From an uncultured Phocaeicola sp. (lineage in GTDB: Bacteria; Bacteroidota; Bacteroidia; Bacteroidales; Bacteroidaceae), in contig CAUBDX010000033.1 of NCBI GenBank assembly GCA_958434805.1, forward strand, positions 1 to 30,328: 30,328 bases of DNA, given 5' to 3'. Below, one piece after another: positions 26,576-30,328 of the stretch. Below the pieces are notes generated by a model, which was given only the letters and a program-made list of their open reading frames with translations, searched no databases and was not told the DNA's origin. How positions within the stretch are numbered: position 1 is the first letter of the stretch; every line of letters starts with the position of its first letter. The position numbers and the translations under genes were made by a program.

Positions 26576-27784
26576 ATGAAAATAACATTACTTAGCTTGG
26601 TCCTGTGCCTGCTTTGTTCTTTGAATATGGCGGCACAAGGAAGTGACATAGGTAGTAATCCTGAGGATACCACCATCCATCAACTTTCAAAAAAAGAATT
26701 AAGACGCCGGAAGGTGGCTAAGCGCAATATACATTATAATATATTGGGAGGACCGAGTTATACTCCGGACTTTGGTGCGTTAATAGGAGGTAGTGCTCTT
26801 GTTACATTTCGTATGAATCCGTCGGATACCTTGCAGAAACGTTCTGTGTTGCCGATGGCTGTTGCGGTAATGTTCGAGGGGGGCTTGAATCTGATGGTGA
26901 AGCCTCAGTTGTTTTTCAAAAATGATAAATTCCGTATTTTTGGAAAATTCACTTACAAGAATACATTGGAGAATTTTTATGGTATCGGCTATGCTACCAA
27001 TAAGCATTATGAGCGCAGTGACTCTACCAGTGAATATCGTTATAGCGGTTTTCAGATTAATCCGTGGTTTTTATTCCGTTTGGGTAAAAGTAATTTCTTT
27101 GCCGGTCCTCAGATTGACTTGAGTTATGATAAAATGTCCGAGCCTGCCAAACATTTAATTAATCAGCCTGATTATAAAAGGTTGGGAGGTACCGCCAGCG
27201 GATATTCCAATTTCAGTTCGGGAGTGGGATTTCTGCTGACTTATGACAGCCGGGATATTCCTGCCAATGCTTATAAAGGCATTTATCTGGATTTTCGTGG
27301 GCTGATGTACCAGAAGTTTTTGGGAGGAGATAATAACTTCTACCGCTTGGAAGTGGACTACCGCCAATACAAAAAGGTAGGAAATAGAAAAGTTATAGCT
27401 TGGACTGCCCAAACCAAGAATGTGTTTGGGGATGTTCCTATGAACCAATATGCTTTAAGTGGCACTCCTTTTGATCTTCGTGGGTATTATATGGGGCAGT
27501 ATCGTGATAAATCTTCTCATGTGGTGCTCGCCGAATATCGTCAGATGTTCAATACGGATAAAAGTACATGGGTAAAGCGTATGTTGCATCATTTGGGTTT
27601 TGTTGCATGGGGAGGGTGCGGTTTTATGGGGCCTACCATGGGTAAGATTGAAGGAGTGCTTCCTAATGCCGGTGTGGGACTTCGTATCGAGGTGCAGCCG
27701 CGTATGAATGTACGTCTGGATTTCGGACGTAATTTTGCCAATGATCAAAGTTTGTTCTATTTCAATATGACAGAAGCATTTTAA
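26576..27784 (+). CDS. BamA/TamA-family outer-membrane beta-barrel protein
   Basis: A 402-residue exported protein. The signal peptide spans about 1-20 (cleavage near MAA-QG). The rest is amphipathic beta strand, with LRGYYMGQYRD (301-311) matching the (V/L)RGY loop-6 motif of Omp85 barrels, and it ends in phenylalanine as barrel proteins do. There is no room for POTRA domains, so it is a barrel-only member, not BamA itself. The frame opens at TTG 26540, but ATG 26576 starts exactly at the signal peptide. Its stop shares a base with the cysQ start. Substrate or function is unknown. Confidence 0.82.
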   Translation: MKITLLSLVLCLLCSLNMAAQGSDIGSNPEDTTIHQLSKKELRRRKVAKRNIHYNILGGPSYTPDFGALIGGSALVTFRMNPSDTLQKRSVLPMAVAVMFEGGLNLMVKPQLFFKNDKFRIFGKFTYKNTLENFYGIGYATNKHYERSDSTSEYRYSGFQINPWFLFRLGKSNFFAGPQIDLSYDKMSEPAKHLINQPDYKRLGGTASGYSNFSSGVGFLLTYDSRDIPANAYKGIYLDFRGLMYQKFLGGDNNFYRLEVDYRQYKKVGNRKVIAWTAQTKNVFGDVPMNQYALSGTPFDLRGYYMGQYRDKSSHVVLAEYRQMFNTDKSTWVKRMLHHLGFVAWGGCGFMGPTMGKIEGVLPNAGVGLRIEVQPRMNVRLDFGRNFANDQSLFYFNMTEAF

Positions 27785-28608
27785 TGGAAGTAAACACTAT
27801 GCAGACTGAATATATATTAAAAGCGATGGATGCGGCTTTAGCTGCCGGTAAGGAAATTCTGAACGTTTATAATGATCCTTCTTCTGATTTTCAGGTTGAA
27901 AGGAAAGCCGATAATTCTCCACTGACTCTTGCAGACCGTAAGGCGCATGAAACCATTATGACTTATTTGCAGGAAACAGACTATCCGGTATTGAGTGAGG
28001 AAGGAAAGCATTTGCCTTACGAGAAACGGGAGCAATGGGATACGTTGTGGATAGTCGATCCCTTGGATGGAACAAAGGAATTTATAAAACGGAATGGGGA
28101 ATTTACTGTCAATATTGCTTTGGTAAAAGAAGGAGTTCCTGTTTTTGGAGTGATTTATGTTCCTGTCAAAGAAACGCTTTATTGGGGTGAAGTGGCAACC
28201 GGCGCTTATAAAATGGAAGGAGTGACCGGACGTGCAGGCCGTTCACTGGAAGAAATGAAGGCATCGGCATTTCGTATGCCCTGTGCCGAAACAAATGAAG
28301 TTTTTGTCATTGTTGCTTCCCGTTCCCATCTGTCGGTCGAAACGGAAGAGTATATTGAGGAAAAGCGAAAGATATATCCTCATGTGGAGTTGATATCGGT
28401 GGGCAGTTCCATCAAGATTTGCAAAGTGTGTGAGGGACTGGCCGATGAATATCCTCGTTTTGCTCCTACCATGGAGTGGGATACGGCTGCCGGGCATGCC
28501 ATAGCCAAGGCATCAGGAGCAGAAATATATCAGGCGGGAAAAGAAGAACCGTTGAAATATAACAAGCCGGACTTGCTGAATCCTTGGTTTGTCGTTAAAC
28601 GAAATTAA
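27784..28608 (+). CDS. cysQ: 3'(2'),5'-bisphosphate nucleotidase
   Basis: CysQ removes phosphate from 3'-phosphoadenosine-5'-phosphate (PAP), the by-product of PAPS use. It belongs to the inositol-monophosphatase superfamily: Glu72-Glu73, DPLDGTKE (92-99) and WDTAAGHA (232-239) carry the lithium-sensitive metal site. The 274-residue length is normal. ATG 27784 overlaps the previous TAA; ATG 27799 (MQTEYI) is an alternative start. The transporter and cysC downstream support the sulfur role. Confidence 0.94.
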   Translation: MEVNTMQTEYILKAMDAALAAGKEILNVYNDPSSDFQVERKADNSPLTLADRKAHETIMTYLQETDYPVLSEEGKHLPYEKREQWDTLWIVDPLDGTKEFIKRNGEFTVNIALVKEGVPVFGVIYVPVKETLYWGEVATGAYKMEGVTGRAGRSLEEMKASAFRMPCAETNEVFVIVASRSHLSVETEEYIEEKRKIYPHVELISVGSSIKICKVCEGLADEYPRFAPTMEWDTAAGHAIAKASGAEIYQAGKEEPLKYNKPDLLNPWFVVKRN

Positions 28609-28620
28609 TATCCGGAAACG

Positions 28621-30177
28621 ATGCTGACATTCGAAATGATTATTGTGTTTTTGGGATTAATAGGGATGGTGACTGCATTAGTCCTTGATAAAATGCGTCC
28701 CGGAATGATTCTGTTCTCTGTTACTGTACTCTTTCTTTGTTTCGGTATATTGACTCCGAAAGAGATGTTGGAGGGATTCAGTAATAAAGGGATGATTACC
28801 GTAGCGTTGCTTTTCCTGATCAGTGAAGGAGTCCGGCAATCGGGAGCGTTGGGACAGTTGATAAAGAAACTTCTGCCTCAAGAGAAGACAACGGTCATGA
28901 AGGCGCAGGCACGTATGCTGCCCGCTATTTCTTTTGTTTCTGCTTTTCTCAATAATACGCCGGTGGTTGTGATTTTTGCTCCTATTATTAAACGTTGGGC
29001 GGAATCTGTCCGCATTCCGGCAACTAAATTCTTGATCCCTCTTTCATATGCTACCATACTGGGGGGAATGTGTACGCTTATCGGGACTTCTACTAATCTG
29101 GTGGTGGATGGTATGATTTTAGATGCCGGATATAAGGGCTTTGGTATGTTTGAATTAGGCCGGGTGGGCATTTTCATTGCTTTGGCAGGAATTGTTTATT
29201 TGTTGTTTTTTTCTTCCAGGTTGTTGCCGGAGGTCCGGAAAGACACGGTAGGCGACGAACATGGGGAAGCGGATGCGTCTTCTTTTCATCGTGTTGAAGC
29301 GGTGATAGGTGCTCGTTTCCCGGGTATCAATAAAAGGGTGGGGGATTTTAATTTTGTCCGTCATTATGGTGCTGAAGTAAAAGAAATAAAACGAAGCGGA
29401 GTTAGTATTGTAGAGAATCTGTCACGGGTGAAGTTTCATGAGGGAGATACGTTGGTGCTATGGGCGGATGATTCATTTATCTCTACATGGGGAGATTCTT
29501 CTGTATTCGTGTTATTGGCCAATGGCAAAGATACCGAGCCGAAAGCCGGGAGAAAGAAACGTTGGTTTGCATTGACTTTATTGGTGCTGATGATTGTGGG
29601 GGCAACAGTAGGAGAGTTGCCTTTTATGGAAAAATTACTTCCCGGTATTGATCTTGATATGTTCTTTTTTGCAGCTGTAACGACTGTGATAATGGCATGG
29701 ACCAAACTTTTTCCGGCACGTAAATATACAAAATATATATCATGGGATATCTTGATAACCATTGCCTGTGCGTTTGCTATAAGTCGCGCCATGGTAAATT
29801 CCGGAGTGGCGGATATCATTGCGCATGGAATCATTGATATGAGTGATGACTACAGTCCGCATGTGTTGCTGGCTGTTTTGTTTATCATTACAAATCTGTT
29901 TACCGAACTGATAACCAATAATGCCGCCGCCGCATTGGCTTTTCCGCTTGCCCTTTCCTTATCCAATCAGTTGGGGGTAAGTCCGATGCCCTTTTTTGTT
30001 GTCATTTGCATCGCTGCATCTGCCAGTTTTTCCACTCCTATCGGTTATCAGACTAATTTGATTGTGCAGGGTATCGGAAACTATAAGTTTACGGATTTTG
30101 TACGTATCGGTTTGCCGTTGAATATATTGACATTTATAATTTCGGTTATTCTGATACCGCTGATATGGCCTTTTTGA
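28621..30177 (+). CDS. SLC13/DASS-type anion transporter (probable sulfate permease)
   Basis: A 518-residue inner-membrane protein of the SLC13/DASS family. Two inverted repeats carry the substrate and sodium-binding turns: NNTP (111-114) with GTSTNL (155-160) in the first half, and ELITNNAAAA with GYQTNL in the second. A single RCK_C/TrkA-C-like cytoplasmic domain (about 224-300) interrupts them, as in sulfate-type (SAC1-like) members, which often have two. Its position between cysQ and cysC, 12 and 29 bases away, argues for sulfate. Substrate is inferred. Confidence 0.85.
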   Translation: MLTFEMIIVFLGLIGMVTALVLDKMRPGMILFSVTVLFLCFGILTPKEMLEGFSNKGMITVALLFLISEGVRQSGALGQLIKKLLPQEKTTVMKAQARMLPAISFVSAFLNNTPVVVIFAPIIKRWAESVRIPATKFLIPLSYATILGGMCTLIGTSTNLVVDGMILDAGYKGFGMFELGRVGIFIALAGIVYLLFFSSRLLPEVRKDTVGDEHGEADASSFHRVEAVIGARFPGINKRVGDFNFVRHYGAEVKEIKRSGVSIVENLSRVKFHEGDTLVLWADDSFISTWGDSSVFVLLANGKDTEPKAGRKKRWFALTLLVLMIVGATVGELPFMEKLLPGIDLDMFFFAAVTTVIMAWTKLFPARKYTKYISWDILITIACAFAISRAMVNSGVADIIAHGIIDMSDDYSPHVLLAVLFIITNLFTELITNNAAAALAFPLALSLSNQLGVSPMPFFVVICIAASASFSTPIGYQTNLIVQGIGNYKFTDFVRIGLPLNILTFIISVILIPLIWPF

Positions 30178-30206
30178 TGAAGTTAAAGACAAAATGAAAA
30201 TAGAGA

Positions 30207-30328
30207 ATGGAAGAGGAAAATATATATCCTATCTTTGACCGTATGCTTTCCCGGAAAGATAAAGAAGAACTGCTGGGACAACGGGGAGTTATGCTGTGGC
30301 TGACGGGACTTAGCGGTTCCGGTAAGAG
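30207..30328 (+). CDS. cysC: Adenylylsulfate kinase, 5' part (cut by window end)
   Basis: The first 40 codons of an APS kinase, which phosphorylates adenylylsulfate to PAPS. The segment MLWLTGLSGSGK carries the P-loop typical of CysC. The gene runs off the right edge. With cysQ and the transporter it forms a sulfate activation cluster; cysD and cysN would be expected next. Confidence 0.85.
   Translation, partial: MEEENIYPIFDRMLSRKDKEELLGQRGVMLWLTGLSGSGK

Overview
The window reads as chromosome from a gut Bacteroidales bacterium (Bacteroides or Phocaeicola type). Three things point there: promoters of the TAnnTTTG (-7) class instead of TATAAT, weak or absent Shine-Dalgarno sequences, and typical gene neighbours (DUF177-rpmF-fabH-era-der, trigger factor-clpP-clpX-recQ, and an OstA-like gene between surA and mutL). 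The species call is inference; no rRNA or tRNA gene is present.

Layout. 1-417 is non-coding and holds a row of hairpins. 450-4639 (+) is DUF177, rpmF, fabH, era and der, with two internal terminators. 4717-6224 (-) is an MlaF/MlaE-type lipid ABC transporter, divergent from lptB (6344-7171, +). 7246-7491 (-) is a small RRM RNA-binding protein with a roughly 100-base leader. 7873-13792 (+) is tig, clpP, clpX and recQ. 13854-17150 is an accessory island between recQ and guaB: a GC-rich VapE/BT4734-type primase-helicase gene, a convergent DUF6078 gene, and dense short-repeat arrays. 17376-26347 (+) is a tightly packed run: guaB, three SurA/PpiC-like periplasmic proteins, an OstA/LptA-like protein, a small membrane protein and mutL. 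26576-30328 (+) is an Omp85-type barrel, cysQ, an SLC13-type transporter and the start of cysC.

Themes. Much of the window is housekeeping: fatty-acid initiation, ribosome GTPases, protein folding and degradation, and purine synthesis. Envelope biogenesis recurs: MlaEF, LptB, the OstA-like protein, SurA-like chaperones and an Omp85-type barrel. The last genes suggest sulfate uptake, PAPS formation and PAP turnover.

The most unusual part is the island. Upstream of the VapE gene lies an array of nine phased 22/23-bp units (14094-14293), whose best copies are TGTTCC-N6-TGGAACA dyads and whose later copies decay while keeping the period. Outside it, and again just after the VapE stop, are clusters of a second motif (ATCYGTCAC / GTGACRGAT) with exact 9- or 12-bp spacing, in both orientations. 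A replication-type helicase enclosed by two iteron-like families looks like the core of an integrated or domesticated replicon. I know of no description of this exact arrangement, but could not search for one.
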